Below, one piece after another: positions 52,276 to 61,812 of a stretch of DNA of 64,000 nt. The notes below the pieces were generated by a model, which worked only from the letters and a program-made list of their open reading frames with translations, was not told where the DNA came from and did no database searches. The position numbers and the translations under genes are program-made. Source of the stretch: Shimia litoralis (GTDB lineage Bacteria; Pseudomonadota; Alphaproteobacteria; Rhodobacterales; Rhodobacteraceae); assembly GCF_005518135.1 (NCBI RefSeq), contig NZ_SULI01000008.1, positions 1-64,000 of the forward strand. Reading direction: 5' to 3'. How positions within the stretch are numbered: position 1 is the first letter of the stretch; each line of letters opens with the position of its first letter.

Positions 52276-53159
52276 TGGGCGTTCAAGCCGCGCTAGAAGC
52301 GCATCTGAAGAGTGGCTTGACCACAGTTGCCCGTTGTTGGGGCATTGAGCGCACGGATGGGTGCAAATTTGGATTTACCGATCATGATCTTGACCTGTCC
52401 TTTGAGGGCCACGTGTTTAAAGCGCAGACGGGTTTGACATCTACTGCATTGGAACAGTCGACGGGTCTGTCGGTCGACAATACAGAAGCGATGGGGGCGC
52501 TCAGTGATGCCAGTGTGAGCGATGCTGATATAGAGGCCGGGCGTTTTGATCAGGCCCAAGTGTTTTGTTGGTTGGTGAATTGGTCCGATGTTTCAGAGCG
52601 GACTTTGATGTTTCGCGGAACAATTGGCGAGCTGCGTCGCGCAGGTGGTGCCTTTCATGCAGAGCTTCGCGGATTGACCGAGGCGCTGAACCGTCCCCTG
52701 GGGCGTGTTTTTCAAAAGCCATGTACCGCCGTTTTGGGCGACAGTTGCTGTGGCTTTGATCTGACGTCTACAGGGTATTCTGATCTGAGACCCGTTGACG
52801 ACGTGTCTGAAAATCGCATTTTTCGATGGAGAAATTTGTCAGGTTTTGCCCCAGGGTGGTTTGAACGCGGGCGTTTGACGGTGCAAAGCGGAGACGCCAA
52901 AGGATTGAAACAAACCATCAAACAAGATCGGATTGAAGGCGAGATACGGATCATTGAACTGTGGGAACCGATACGCGCCAGCATCACGTCCGACGATCAG
53001 GTTCTGCTTGAGGCAGGATGTGATAAGCGCCATACAACTTGCCGCTTCAAGTTTAACAACATTCTGAATTTCCAAGGATTTCCCGATATTCCGGGCGAAG
53101 ATTGGATGATGTCTTATCCACGCCAAGCCGGTGAAAATTCGGGTGGAAGCTTACGATGA
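52275..53159 (+). CDS. GTA tail hub protein (RcGTA g13, phage BR0599 family) with Fe-S-type cysteines
   Basis: A 294-residue hub protein: a DUF2163-like N-terminal part (HLKSGLTTVARCWGIERTDG) and a C-terminal BR0599-like part. Cys150, Cys158/Cys159, Cys249 and Cys256 (KPCTAVLGDSCCGFD; EAGCDKRHTTCRF) reproduce the C-x8-C and C-x6-C spacing of phage lambda gpL, which holds an iron-sulfur cluster. The ending LNFQGFPDIPGEDW is diagnostic. Overlaps g14 by four bases. Confidence 0.92.
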   Translation: MGVQAALEAHLKSGLTTVARCWGIERTDGCKFGFTDHDLDLSFEGHVFKAQTGLTSTALEQSTGLSVDNTEAMGALSDASVSDADIEAGRFDQAQVFCWLVNWSDVSERTLMFRGTIGELRRAGGAFHAELRGLTEALNRPLGRVFQKPCTAVLGDSCCGFDLTSTGYSDLRPVDDVSENRIFRWRNLSGFAPGWFERGRLTVQSGDAKGLKQTIKQDRIEGEIRIIELWEPIRASITSDDQVLLEAGCDKRHTTCRFKFNNILNFQGFPDIPGEDWMMSYPRQAGENSGGSLR

Positions 53160-53593
53160 CCTGTGCTGTGGTTGATATCGCGCGCCATTGGATTGGTACG
53201 CCATATTTGCACCAAAGTGCCTGTCTGGGGGCCGGATGTGATTGTTTGGGTTTGATACGGGGGGTCTGGCGAGAGCTGCTGGGTGCTGAACCTGAACCTG
53301 TCCCCGCATACAGTATGGACTGGTCAGAGCCGCAACAAGACGAGGTCCTGTGGCGCGCAGCTGAACGATGGTTGGTGCCCAAAGATGTGCATGCCGAAGC
53401 AGCCGGTGATGTTTTGCTGTTTCGCATGAGAGACGGCGGCATCGCCAAACATCTTGGGATCACGGCACAAGTTGGTCCGCATGCCAGCTTTATCCACGCA
53501 TACTCGGGGCATTCGGTCACTGAAAGCCCTCTGAGTTATCCGTGGCGTCGCAGAATTGCGGCACGATTTGAATTCCCAAAGGAGAAAATCTAA
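53156..53593 (+). CDS. GTA tail peptidase (RcGTA g14, NlpC/P60 family)
   Basis: A 145-residue NlpC/P60 peptidase. The nucleophile is the second Cys of GAGCDCLGLIRGVWRELLG; the catalytic His is in PHASFIHAYSGHSVTE. It should cut peptidoglycan stem peptides of the recipient as the tail penetrates. The start overlaps g13 by four bases and the stop overlaps g15 by one base. Confidence 0.92.
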   Translation: MTCAVVDIARHWIGTPYLHQSACLGAGCDCLGLIRGVWRELLGAEPEPVPAYSMDWSEPQQDEVLWRAAERWLVPKDVHAEAAGDVLLFRMRDGGIAKHLGITAQVGPHASFIHAYSGHSVTESPLSYPWRRRIAARFEFPKEKI

Positions 53594-56500
53594 TGGCGAC
53601 GCTCTTATTGTCGGCTGCTGGGGCAGCCATTGGTGGTTCACTTGGCGGGACACTTGCTGGGGTCTCTTCGGTTGCGATTGGGCGCTTGGTGGGCGCGACG
53701 CTGGGGCGATCTGTCGATCAGGCCATTATGGGGCAGGGGTCGGAAGTGGTCGACAGTGGTCGCGTGGATCGGTTCCGCATCACGGGAGCCGCAGAAGGCA
53801 GTGCGGTACCGCAACTTTATGGGCGCATGCGTTTGGGTGGACAGGTGATCTGGGCCACGCAATTCACCGAGACGGTTGCCACGTCCGGCGGCGGTAAGGG
53901 GGCCGCGCCACAACCGCAGGTGCGCGAACACAGCTATTCGGTGTCACTGGCGATTGCGCTTTGTGAAGGTGAAATTTCACGTGTCGGGCGGATTTGGGCC
54001 GATGGTGTTGAGATATCCGCGCGTGACCTAAATATGCGGGTCTACAAAGGTGAGCGGGAGCAACTGCCTGATCCGCTTATTGAGGCGGTCGAGGGTACCG
54101 GAAGCGTACCAGCCTATCGTGGAACCGCATATGTCGTCATGGAGAACGTCCAGCTTGCCCAGTTTGGCAACCGCATCCCCCAATTCTCATTCGAAGTTGT
54201 GCGACCAGCCCCGAAGGACCTGGCGGCCTCCGAAGGAGAAATTGCGCATGCGGTGCGGGCCGTGGCGTTGATGCCTGGTACGGGAGAATACGCATTGGCC
54301 ACCACGCCGGTGCATTACTCGAACGGGCCTGGCCAAAACTGGAGCGCGAACGAAAATACACCCTCTGGCGAGACAGATTTTCGCGCGTCGCTTACCGCGA
54401 TGGATGATGAATTGCCAGCGTGTGACGCGGTGTCTTTGGTTGTCAGCTGGTTTGGCAATGATTTGCGATGCGGTACGTGTACAATTCAGCCCAAGGTCGA
54501 GCGTTCAGATACTGAGGGCGTCAATATGCCATGGTCGGTGGCGGGCATGACGCGCAGTGGGGCACAAGAAATTGCACGCGTTGCTGATCGTCCGATTTAC
54601 GGTGGAACCCCGACCGATTTATCGGTGGTTCAAAGTATTCAGAGCATGGCGGCCGCGGGCAAAGAGGTGATGTTCTATCCTTTTGTTTTGATGGATCAAT
54701 TGTCTGAAAATGGTCTTGCCGATCCATGGAGTGAAGCGGGGGATCAGCCCGTGTTGCCGTGGCGTGGTCGTATCACAACGTCCAAGGCGCCAACGCAATC
54801 CGGCACTTCGGACGGAACGCCGCAAGCCGAGAGCGAAGTCGAGGCATTCTTTGGGACGGCGGATGCGTCAGATTTCAATATTTCTGGCGAAACGGTTCAG
54901 TATTCGGGCCCTGCAGAATGGCGGTATCGTCGGTTTATCCTGCATTATGCGGCCTTGTGCAAAGCTGCGGGGGGCGTGTCGGCATTTTGTATCGGGTCTG
55001 AAATGCGAGGCCTGACACAAATTCGCGGATCAGGTGGGCAGTTTATTGCTGTTGAGGCGCTGCGGGATTTGCTTGTGCAGGTGCGCGCGATTCTTGGTCC
55101 TGATACAAAAATTGGCTATGCGGCAGACTGGTCCGAGTATTTTGGCTATCACCCTCAGGATGGAACAGGAGATGTCTATTTTCATCTTGACCCTTTGTGG
55201 GCTGACGAAAACATAGATTTCGTCGGGATTGATAACTATATGCCCCTGTCCGACTGGCGTGATGGCGCAGATCACGCGGATGCACACCAACGCAGCATTT
55301 ACGACATCGACTACTTGCGGGGCAACGTCGCAGGCGGCGAAGGGTATGATTGGTATTACCATTCCCAAGAGGCACGAGAGGCTCAAATCCGAACACCTAT
55401 TCAAGACGGCGCACATGGTGAAGATTGGTTGTTTCGCTATAAAGACATTGCGGGCTGGTGGCGCCATGCGCACCACAACCGCATCAACGGCACGAGGCAA
55501 CAAGAGGCCACTGCGTGGGTTCCCGAGTCTAAACCGGTGTGGTTTACGGAACTTGGCTGTGCGGCGGTAAACAAGGGGACCAATCAGCCCAACAAGTTTC
55601 TCGACACAAAATCGTCTGAAAGTGCGCTGCCTCGGTATTCGGATGGGCGCAGGGATGATGCCATCCAACAGCAATATATTCGGGCGATGACATCGTATTG
55701 GGCGCAAGACGCGCACAATCCTATCTCGGTTCAGTATGGTGCGCCGATGGTCGATATGGCGCGGGCATTTGTCTGGGCTTGGGATGCACGACCATATCCG
55801 CATTTTCCAAACAATCGCGGACTTTGGAGTGACGGGGAGAACTATGCGCGGGGGCATTGGATCAACGGGAGAAGTGGTGCGCGCAGCCTTGCATCGGTGG
55901 TGGCGGAAATCTGCGCGCGTGCGGGGGTGTTGTCGTATGATGTCTCTGGGTTGCACGGGGTTGTACGCGGCTATGCTGTTGATGATATCAGCGATGCGCG
56001 GGCCAGTTTGCAGCCATTGATGTTACAACATGGGTTTGATGCGATTGAACGGGATGGCACGCTTGGCTTCGCGATGCGAGATGGATCGAATGTCAGAGAA
56101 TTGGCGCTCGAGACGCTGGCGATCTCTGCTGAACTTGAAGGCGATATTGAAAAGACACGTGGTGCAGACGCTGAAACGGCTGGGCGCGTGCGGGTTCAGT
56201 TTGTTCAAGCTGATGGTGACTTTCAAACCCTTAGCGAAGAAGCCATCTTGCCGGATGAGGCCACGCATGCCGTTGCCACAAGTCAACTTCCATTGTCTAT
56301 CACGCGTGTTGAAGGCAGACAGGTTGCTGAACGTTGGCTGGCAGAAGCAAGATTGGCACGCGAAGGTGTGCGCCTGGCCTTGCCGCCATCAAATTGCGGG
56401 ATCGGAGCAGGGGATACTGTTTCATTGCCGGAACAGGGGGGGCGTGGGCTGTATCGCGTGGATCGTGTGGAGCAGGGTCCACATCAAATGCTCGAGGCGG

Positions 56501-57510
56501 TCCGTATTGAACCTACAGTCTATGAACCTGCAGGATATGATGACGACCTTGTGTCGCTAAAGCCCTTCGTGCCACCTGTACCGGTTTTGCCTCAGTTTAT
56601 GGATCTGCCGTTGTTGACGGGGGACGAAATACCTCATGCACCACATCTGGCAATTTCGGCAAAACCCTGGCCTGGTAGTGTGGCAGTATATGATGCGTAC
56701 GACGATTCCGGGTATCGGCTTAATCAGGTGGTGACAGCCCGCGCCACACTTGGTCATACGCAGACGCAAATGGTCGCGGCACAAGCCGGTCGGTGGGACT
56801 TAGGAGATGCCCTACAAGTCAAGCTTGTGTCAGGCGCGTTCGAGAGCATCAGCCAAGACGCGGTGCTTGCTGGTGGGAACCTTGTCGCCATCGGCGATGG
56901 AAGTGCAGAGAATTGGGAGCTGTTCCAGTTTCAGGATGCGCAATTGGTTGGACCGGATACGTGGTGGTTGACCCGTCGCTTGCGGGGGCAACTCGGGACC
57001 GATGGCTTGATGCCAGCAGTCTGGCCCGAGGGGTCTGTGGTGGTCTTGATGGAATCCAGCATGAAACAGATCGATCTGGCCAGCTCGACCCGCAACACAG
57101 CACGTCATTTCCGCATAGGTCCGGCCGCGCGCGGGTATGATGATCCGTCATATGTGCACAGGCAAGAGGCATTCCCCGGTGTCGGACTACGGCCCTATAC
57201 GCCTTGTCATCTATCTGCGACGCCCTCGGCCGAAGGTACGGCAATTTCGTGGGTGCGTAGAACGCGGCGTGATGGCGACAGTTGGGACACTCCGGATGTT
57301 CCGCTGAATGAAGAATCCGAAAAATATCTGGTACGGGTGATCCAAAATGGCACTGTGAAACGAGAGGTCACTGCTGTGCAGCCATATTGGACCTATTCTG
57401 CTGCACATCAGGCCCAAGACAATCTGAGCGGCTCATTTCAAGTTCAGGTGGCGCAGATGTCGGCCAGCTTTGGGCCGGGTTTGTTTGCCACACTTAACAT
57501 TGCGGCATAG
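53593..57510 (+). CDS. GTA tail tip/receptor-interacting megaprotein (RcGTA g15 homologue)
   Basis: A 1305-residue protein, full length for this family. The N-terminus has Gly/Ala-rich helices (LLSAAGAAIGGSLGGTLAGVSSVAIG). A middle GTA TIM-barrel-like domain (about 430-730) includes FCIGSEMRGLTQIRG, IGYAADWSEYFGYHP, WADENIDFVGIDNYMPLSDWRDG and ESKPVWFTELGCAAVNKGTNQPNKF. The C-terminal half is phage tail-protein-like. It forms the tip that meets the recipient surface. No frameshift seen over 3.9 kb. Confidence 0.95.
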   Translation: MATLLLSAAGAAIGGSLGGTLAGVSSVAIGRLVGATLGRSVDQAIMGQGSEVVDSGRVDRFRITGAAEGSAVPQLYGRMRLGGQVIWATQFTETVATSGGGKGAAPQPQVREHSYSVSLAIALCEGEISRVGRIWADGVEISARDLNMRVYKGEREQLPDPLIEAVEGTGSVPAYRGTAYVVMENVQLAQFGNRIPQFSFEVVRPAPKDLAASEGEIAHAVRAVALMPGTGEYALATTPVHYSNGPGQNWSANENTPSGETDFRASLTAMDDELPACDAVSLVVSWFGNDLRCGTCTIQPKVERSDTEGVNMPWSVAGMTRSGAQEIARVADRPIYGGTPTDLSVVQSIQSMAAAGKEVMFYPFVLMDQLSENGLADPWSEAGDQPVLPWRGRITTSKAPTQSGTSDGTPQAESEVEAFFGTADASDFNISGETVQYSGPAEWRYRRFILHYAALCKAAGGVSAFCIGSEMRGLTQIRGSGGQFIAVEALRDLLVQVRAILGPDTKIGYAADWSEYFGYHPQDGTGDVYFHLDPLWADENIDFVGIDNYMPLSDWRDGADHADAHQRSIYDIDYLRGNVAGGEGYDWYYHSQEAREAQIRTPIQDGAHGEDWLFRYKDIAGWWRHAHHNRINGTRQQEATAWVPESKPVWFTELGCAAVNKGTNQPNKFLDTKSSESALPRYSDGRRDDAIQQQYIRAMTSYWAQDAHNPISVQYGAPMVDMARAFVWAWDARPYPHFPNNRGLWSDGENYARGHWINGRSGARSLASVVAEICARAGVLSYDVSGLHGVVRGYAVDDISDARASLQPLMLQHGFDAIERDGTLGFAMRDGSNVRELALETLAISAELEGDIEKTRGADAETAGRVRVQFVQADGDFQTLSEEAILPDEATHAVATSQLPLSITRVEGRQVAERWLAEARLAREGVRLALPPSNCGIGAGDTVSLPEQGGRGLYRVDRVEQGPHQMLEAVRIEPTVYEPAGYDDDLVSLKPFVPPVPVLPQFMDLPLLTGDEIPHAPHLAISAKPWPGSVAVYDAYDDSGYRLNQVVTARATLGHTQTQMVAAQAGRWDLGDALQVKLVSGAFESISQDAVLAGGNLVAIGDGSAENWELFQFQDAQLVGPDTWWLTRRLRGQLGTDGLMPAVWPEGSVVVLMESSMKQIDLASSTRNTARHFRIGPAARGYDDPSYVHRQEAFPGVGLRPYTPCHLSATPSAEGTAISWVRRTRRDGDSWDTPDVPLNEESEKYLVRVIQNGTVKREVTAVQPYWTYSAAHQAQDNLSGSFQVQVAQMSASFGPGLFATLNIAA

Positions 57511-57514
57511 CCCC

Positions 57515-57823
57515 ATGCGCCGTGTCATGCATGGAGATATTGTGACGGCTGCGCGCGCGCTGCTGTCGGTACCTAACGAGCAGCGTCGCGCGCTATGTCG
57601 GTGTCTGATCCAAAATGCGGATTTCGCACATCGGTATTTCAAGCGGTTCGGTCGGTCTCACCAGTCTTGGGGGGACGGATCGCTCATGCTAGCGGCCTCG
57701 AAACGGCCATTGGCAGTGGAACCCGATTTTTCGGACAGCACCTATTGCAGATGCGTGGCCATGGTTCTGAACGAGCTTCTTACATGGCGAGACAGGCGCC
57801 AGATCACCCGGATGCGCAGCTAA
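57515..57823 (+). CDS. Small conserved-looking protein downstream of the GTA operon
   Basis: A 102-residue protein from the ATG at 57515, four bases after the g15 stop, or from a second ATG at 57527. Composition is basic and Cys-containing: HGDIVTAARALLSVPNEQRRALCRCLIQNADFAHRYFKRFGRSHQSWGDGSLMLAASKR, then DSTYCRCVAMVLNELL. It resembles a protein seen in the same place in other Rhodobacterales. No function is recognised. Proximity suggests read-through from the GTA operon. Its 3' end overlaps the convergent dksA-like gene by 20 bases. Confidence 0.7.
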   Translation: MRRVMHGDIVTAARALLSVPNEQRRALCRCLIQNADFAHRYFKRFGRSHQSWGDGSLMLAASKRPLAVEPDFSDSTYCRCVAMVLNELLTWRDRRQITRMRS

Positions 57824-58142
57824 TACAAAGCCTGACCGACGGATCAAATTCCAGTCGTTTTCTTGCAATGTCATCTCCGCAGGTGTCGCAATATCCAAAT
57901 TCACCCGCGCTGAGGCGCTCAAGCGCTTTGTGCAACGCCGAGATTGAGGCGTCTCGTCGGGATTGTTGTGCTTTGGCCATTGCCTGAGACTGAAGCGCGT
58001 CCATGCGGCTCAGTCGGCCGACGGATTGCTGGTCAAGTGTCACGATGGCTTGCCCATCGTGGCCCAGCCGGTTTTCTTCTTCCAACGTGGCCAGATGTTG
58101 TTGAATAAGCGATTGAAAATAGAGTCTGTCGTTCACATTCAC
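57804..58142 (-). CDS. DksA/TraR-family C4 zinc-finger protein
   Basis: A 112-residue protein from a GTG at 58142 with GGAAG nine bases upstream; a second GTG at 58136 is possible. A coiled-coil region (QSLIQQHLATLEEENRLGH, MDALQSQAMAKAQQSRRD) is followed by a C4 zinc finger (CDTCGDDIARKRLEFDPSVRLCISC). This is a short TraR/DksA2-like regulator that may bind RNA polymerase in the secondary channel. A longer frame to 58529 runs into the cysE gene and is rejected. Divergent from cysE. Confidence 0.82.
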   Translation of the reverse strand: MNVNDRLYFQSLIQQHLATLEEENRLGHDGQAIVTLDQQSVGRLSRMDALQSQAMAKAQQSRRDASISALHKALERLSAGEFGYCDTCGDDIARKRLEFDPSVRLCISCASG

Positions 58143-58226
58143 GTTGGTGATCTTCCTTTCACAGCTTTGAATTTGCAGCAGAATGCCTATCTGGTGTAGT
58201 CTAAGGTCAACAGAGGATAGACTGCT

Positions 58227-59030
58227 ATGGCTGAAACGCGCGCAAAAATTACCGAAATTGATCCTGTTTGGCAGAGAATCTCTGCTGAAGCAGAGCAGGC
58301 GGTTCGTGATGAACCCATGATGGGTGGGTTGGTGCATGCCTGTGTGCTGCATCACAAAACGTTGGAGCGGGCCTTGTCCTATCGGTTTGCTGCCAAGCTG
58401 TCTTCTAACGAGATGTCGATGGTTATTCTGCGTGATATTGCAGACGAGGCATTCGCATCTGACCCGTCGCTTGCTGAGGCGGCGCGCGCTGATTTGATGG
58501 CGGTGCAGGATCGCGACCCTGCGTGTCACCGATTGTTACAGCCAATTCTGTATTTCAAAGGCTATCAGGCGATGCAGGCATATCGCATTGGGCATTGGCT
58601 TTGGAAACAAGGGCGGTTGGATTTGTCCTATTTCATTCAGATGCGTACATCCGAAATTTTCGGGATCGACATTCATCCGGGTGCACGTATTGGCAAGGGC
58701 ATCATGATTGACCACGCGCATTCCATTGTGATCGGGGAAACTGCGGTGGTGGGCGACAATGTGTCGATGCTGCACTCAGTGACGCTTGGCGGGACCGGAA
58801 AAGAAGAAGAAGACCGTCATCCCAAAATTGGCGATGGTGTGTTGATCGGCGCCGGTGCCAAAGTGTTAGGTAACATCCGCGTCGGCCATTGCAGCCGTAT
58901 TGCGGCAGGGTCGGTCGTGCTGGAAGAAGTGCCGCCCTGTTCCACTGTGGCTGGTGTGCCTGCCAAGATCGTTGGAGAAGCAGGCTGCGATCAACCCGCG
59001 GTTCAAATGGATCAAATCCTGAACCATTAA
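58227..59030 (+). CDS. cysE: Serine O-acetyltransferase
   Basis: CysE of 267 residues. The N-terminal helical domain leads to hexapeptide repeats. The active-site His/Asp region is EIFGIDIHPGARIGKGIMIDHAHSIVIGETAVVGDNVSMLHSVTLGG, and the end is IAAGSVVLEEVPPCSTVAGVPAKIVG. It acetylates serine with acetyl-CoA as the first step of cysteine synthesis and is usually inhibited by cysteine through its C-terminus. Followed by a strong terminator shared with the convergent pdh operon. Confidence 0.95.
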   Translation: MAETRAKITEIDPVWQRISAEAEQAVRDEPMMGGLVHACVLHHKTLERALSYRFAAKLSSNEMSMVILRDIADEAFASDPSLAEAARADLMAVQDRDPACHRLLQPILYFKGYQAMQAYRIGHWLWKQGRLDLSYFIQMRTSEIFGIDIHPGARIGKGIMIDHAHSIVIGETAVVGDNVSMLHSVTLGGTGKEEEDRHPKIGDGVLIGAGAKVLGNIRVGHCSRIAAGSVVLEEVPPCSTVAGVPAKIVGEAGCDQPAVQMDQILNH

Positions 59031-59049
59031 TCGCGACCATCAAGATAGA

Positions 59050-59083
59050 CAAAAAGCCCTGCAGCGTGTTGCAGGGCTTTTTG
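59050..59083. terminator. Bidirectional terminator, cysE / pdhC
   Basis: AAAAAGCCCTGCA (59051-59063) pairs perfectly with TGCAGGGCTTTTT (59070-59082) around GCGTGT; A-runs and T-runs flank both sides. Confidence 0.93.
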
Positions 59084-59091
59084 TTTGGTTG

Positions 59092-60408
59092 TTAGACCAA
59101 CATCGTCAGCGGATTCTCAAGGTTTTCGACAATTGCTTGCAGCAACTGTGCACCCAGTGCACCGTCAATCACGCGGTGATCTACGGATAGGGTCACAGAC
59201 ATCACGGTCGCTGCTTCGAGCGTCCCATCAGACCCGACAACCGGCTTTTTCACGCCAGCCCCAACCGCCAGAATGGCCCCGTGGGGTGGGTTGATGACCG
59301 CATCAAAGTTGTCGATCCCAAACATACCAAGATTGGAAATCGCAAAGCTGCCGCCCTGATATTCGTGCGGTGCAAGCTTGCGATCACGCGCGCGGCCTGC
59401 AAGGTCTTTCATTTCGGCCGAGAGTGCGGACAACGACTTTGTATGTGCGTCCTTGAGGACGGGCGTGAACAGCCCTCCGTCAATGGCCACAGCCACGGCA
59501 ACATCTGATGGCACAAGCCGCAAAATGCGGTCTTTGGCCCAAACCGCATTGGCATCCGGAACCGACTGAAGCGCCAGCGCACAGGCCTTGATGATAAAAT
59601 CATTCACTGACAGTTTGATCTTACGGCTGGCGAGTTGTGCGTTTAGATCACTGCGGAATGCCAACAATGCATCAAGCCGGATGTCACGCCGCAGATAAAA
59701 ATGCGGAATTGATTGCTTGGCTTCGGTCAGGCGTGCGGCGATGGTTTTGCGCATCCCGTCCAGCGGCACTTCGACATAGTCTCGATCTTCATACATCCGC
59801 GCCACGGTTTGCGCATCGGGGCCCATCGCCATTTGCGGGGCCGATTGCGGGGTACTCGGCGGCGGTGTGGGCGTTTGCGATGCACTTGGGGCAGGGGGTG
59901 TTCCCGTCCCTGTCGCTTGGGCGTTTTCCACGTCCGCCTTAACAATGCGCCCACGCGGGCCCGATCCAGAGATCTGGGACAGGTCCAGCCCCCGATCAGC
60001 GGCGATGCGTTTGGCCAGAGGTGACGCAAAAATCCGTGAACCGCTTGCTGCGACAGGCGCAACAGAAGGGGCTGTAGACGTCGACGGAGATGTGACTTGG
60101 GGTGTTTCGGGTGTCGCGCTTTGGGGTGCCGGAGCTGTGGTGGCGGGCACCGCATCCGCGTCTTCGCCTTCTTCTAGAAGAACTGCGATTGGGGCGTTCA
60201 CCTTGACGCCTTCGGTGCCCTCGGCCACCAAGATCGTGCCAATCACACCTTCGTCGACGGCCTCGAATTCCATCGTGGCCTTGTCGGTTTCAATTTCGGC
60301 GATGATGTCACCAGAAGATACCGTATCCCCTGCTTTCACCATCCATTTTGCCAATGTGCCCTCTTCCATTGTGGGCGACAGGGCGGGCATGAGAATTTCA
60401 ATAGCCAT
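59092..60408 (-). CDS. pdhC: Pyruvate dehydrogenase complex E2, dihydrolipoamide acetyltransferase
   Basis: E2 of 438 residues: one lipoyl domain (1-80) with Lys43 in [17 protein letters not shown], a Pro/Ala/Thr linker, a peripheral-subunit-binding domain ([34 protein letters not shown], about 128-165), a second linker, and the catalytic domain ending in [22 protein letters not shown] with the active His/Asp. It transfers acetyl groups to CoA. The gene follows pdhB by 13 bases. Its lipoyl-coding DNA is almost identical to that of pdhB. Confidence 0.95.
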   Translation of the reverse strand: MAIEILMPALSPTMEEGTLAKWMVKAGDTVSSGDIIAEIETDKATMEFEAVDEGVIGTILVAEGTEGVKVNAPIAVLLEEGEDADAVPATTAPAPQSATPETPQVTSPSTSTAPSVAPVAASGSRIFASPLAKRIAADRGLDLSQISGSGPRGRIVKADVENAQATGTGTPPAPSASQTPTPPPSTPQSAPQMAMGPDAQTVARMYEDRDYVEVPLDGMRKTIAARLTEAKQSIPHFYLRRDIRLDALLAFRSDLNAQLASRKIKLSVNDFIIKACALALQSVPDANAVWAKDRILRLVPSDVAVAVAIDGGLFTPVLKDAHTKSLSALSAEMKDLAGRARDRKLAPHEYQGGSFAISNLGMFGIDNFDAVINPPHGAILAVGAGVKKPVVGSDGTLEAATVMSVTLSVDHRVIDGALGAQLLQAIVENLENPLTMLV

Positions 60409-60421
60409 TGCATGCGCCTCC

Positions 60422-61789
60422 TTAGCGATAAGTGACTTGTTTCACAGCGGCGATGACGTCGTCTGTGGTGACCAAGGCCAGTTTTTCAAGGTTGGCAGCA
60501 TACGGCATTGGGACGTCTTTGCCGGTACAGTTGATCACCGGCGCGTCTAGATAATCAAACGCCCGTTCCATGATGGTGGCCGACAGGTGATTGCCAATGG
60601 AACCGACAGGCCACCCTTCTTCTACGGTCACACATCGGTTGGTTTTCATGACGGATGCCAGCACCGTGTCATAGTCGATCGGCCGAAGCGTGCGCAGGTC
60701 GATGACGTCGGCTTGAATGCCGTCTTGTGCCAGTTGCTCGGCGGCTTCCAGCGCATATTGCATGCCGATGCCAAAGCTCACGATTGTGACGTCGTCCCCC
60801 TCGCGCCAGACGCGTGCCTTGCCAAATGGCACCGTGAAATCATCCAACTCTGGCACGTCAAACGTGCGGCCGTACAGGATTTCGTTCTCTAGGAAGATGA
60901 CCGGGTTTGGGTCTCGAATGGCCGATTTAAGCAACCCCTTGGCGTCCGACGCACTATAGGGCATCACAACCTTGAGACCGGGAATTTGGGCATACCATGC
61001 GGCATAGTCTTGTGAATGCTGTGCACCCACACGCGCAGCGGCCCCGTTTGGACCGCGAAACACCATCTGTGCGCCCATTTGCCCACCCGACATATACAGT
61101 GTTTTGGCCGCTGAATTGATAATGTGGTCAATGGCTTGCATGGCAAAGTTAAACGTCATGAATTCGACGATGGGTTTCAGACCACCAAACGCGGCCCCAA
61201 CAGCAATTCCTGCAAACCCGTGTTCGGTGATCGGGGTGTCAATCACACGCTTGCTGCCAAATTCATCCAACATGCCTTGGCTGATCTTATAGGCCCCTTG
61301 GTATTCTGCGACCTCTTCGCCCATCAAAAAGACGTCATCATCTGCACGCATTTCTTCAGCCATCGCGTCGCGCAAGGCTTCGCGGACCGTTTGTTGCTTT
61401 AGCGGCGTGCCCTCTGGCCAATCCGGTTCGACAACGATTGATACCGGCGTTGCTGGGGTGGCCACGGGGGCAATAGGTGTCTCGGGTGCGGTTGCGATCT
61501 GTTGCGCAACAGGCGCGTTTGATTGTGGTTCGGCACCAGCTTCTTCGCCATCCTCAAGCAAGGTCGCGATGGCGGTGTTCACAGCCACATGTTCTGTGCC
61601 TTCTGCCACAAGAATATGGCCGATGACGCCGTCATCAACGGCCTCGAACTCCATCGTGGCCTTGTCGGTTTCAATTTCGGCAATGATGTCACCAGAAGAT
61701 ACCGTATCCCCTGCTTTCACCATCCATTTTGCCAATGTGCCTTCTTCCATCGTCGGCGACAGGGCGGGCATCAAAATTTCAATAGCCAT
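60422..61789 (-). CDS. pdhB: Pyruvate dehydrogenase complex E1 beta subunit with N-terminal lipoyl domain
   Basis: E1 beta, 455 residues from the ATG at 61789 ([22 protein letters not shown]); a frame open to 61834 overlaps pdhA and is rejected. Residues 1-80 are an extra lipoyl domain (Lys43), as known for E1 beta of several alphaproteobacteria. The transketolase-like part follows: [55 protein letters not shown] and [24 protein letters not shown]. It forms the thiamine-diphosphate site with E1 alpha. Confidence 0.95.
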   Translation of the reverse strand: MAIEILMPALSPTMEEGTLAKWMVKAGDTVSSGDIIAEIETDKATMEFEAVDDGVIGHILVAEGTEHVAVNTAIATLLEDGEEAGAEPQSNAPVAQQIATAPETPIAPVATPATPVSIVVEPDWPEGTPLKQQTVREALRDAMAEEMRADDDVFLMGEEVAEYQGAYKISQGMLDEFGSKRVIDTPITEHGFAGIAVGAAFGGLKPIVEFMTFNFAMQAIDHIINSAAKTLYMSGGQMGAQMVFRGPNGAAARVGAQHSQDYAAWYAQIPGLKVVMPYSASDAKGLLKSAIRDPNPVIFLENEILYGRTFDVPELDDFTVPFGKARVWREGDDVTIVSFGIGMQYALEAAEQLAQDGIQADVIDLRTLRPIDYDTVLASVMKTNRCVTVEEGWPVGSIGNHLSATIMERAFDYLDAPVINCTGKDVPMPYAANLEKLALVTTDDVIAAVKQVTYR

Positions 61790-61812
61790 CTTTCCTAACT
61801 CCTCTGTCTGTC

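Noticed and set aside
55030-55956. Minus-strand frame of 308 codons
   Set aside because: Lies wholly inside the g15 TIM-barrel region on the other strand; Arg/His/Ile-rich shadow.
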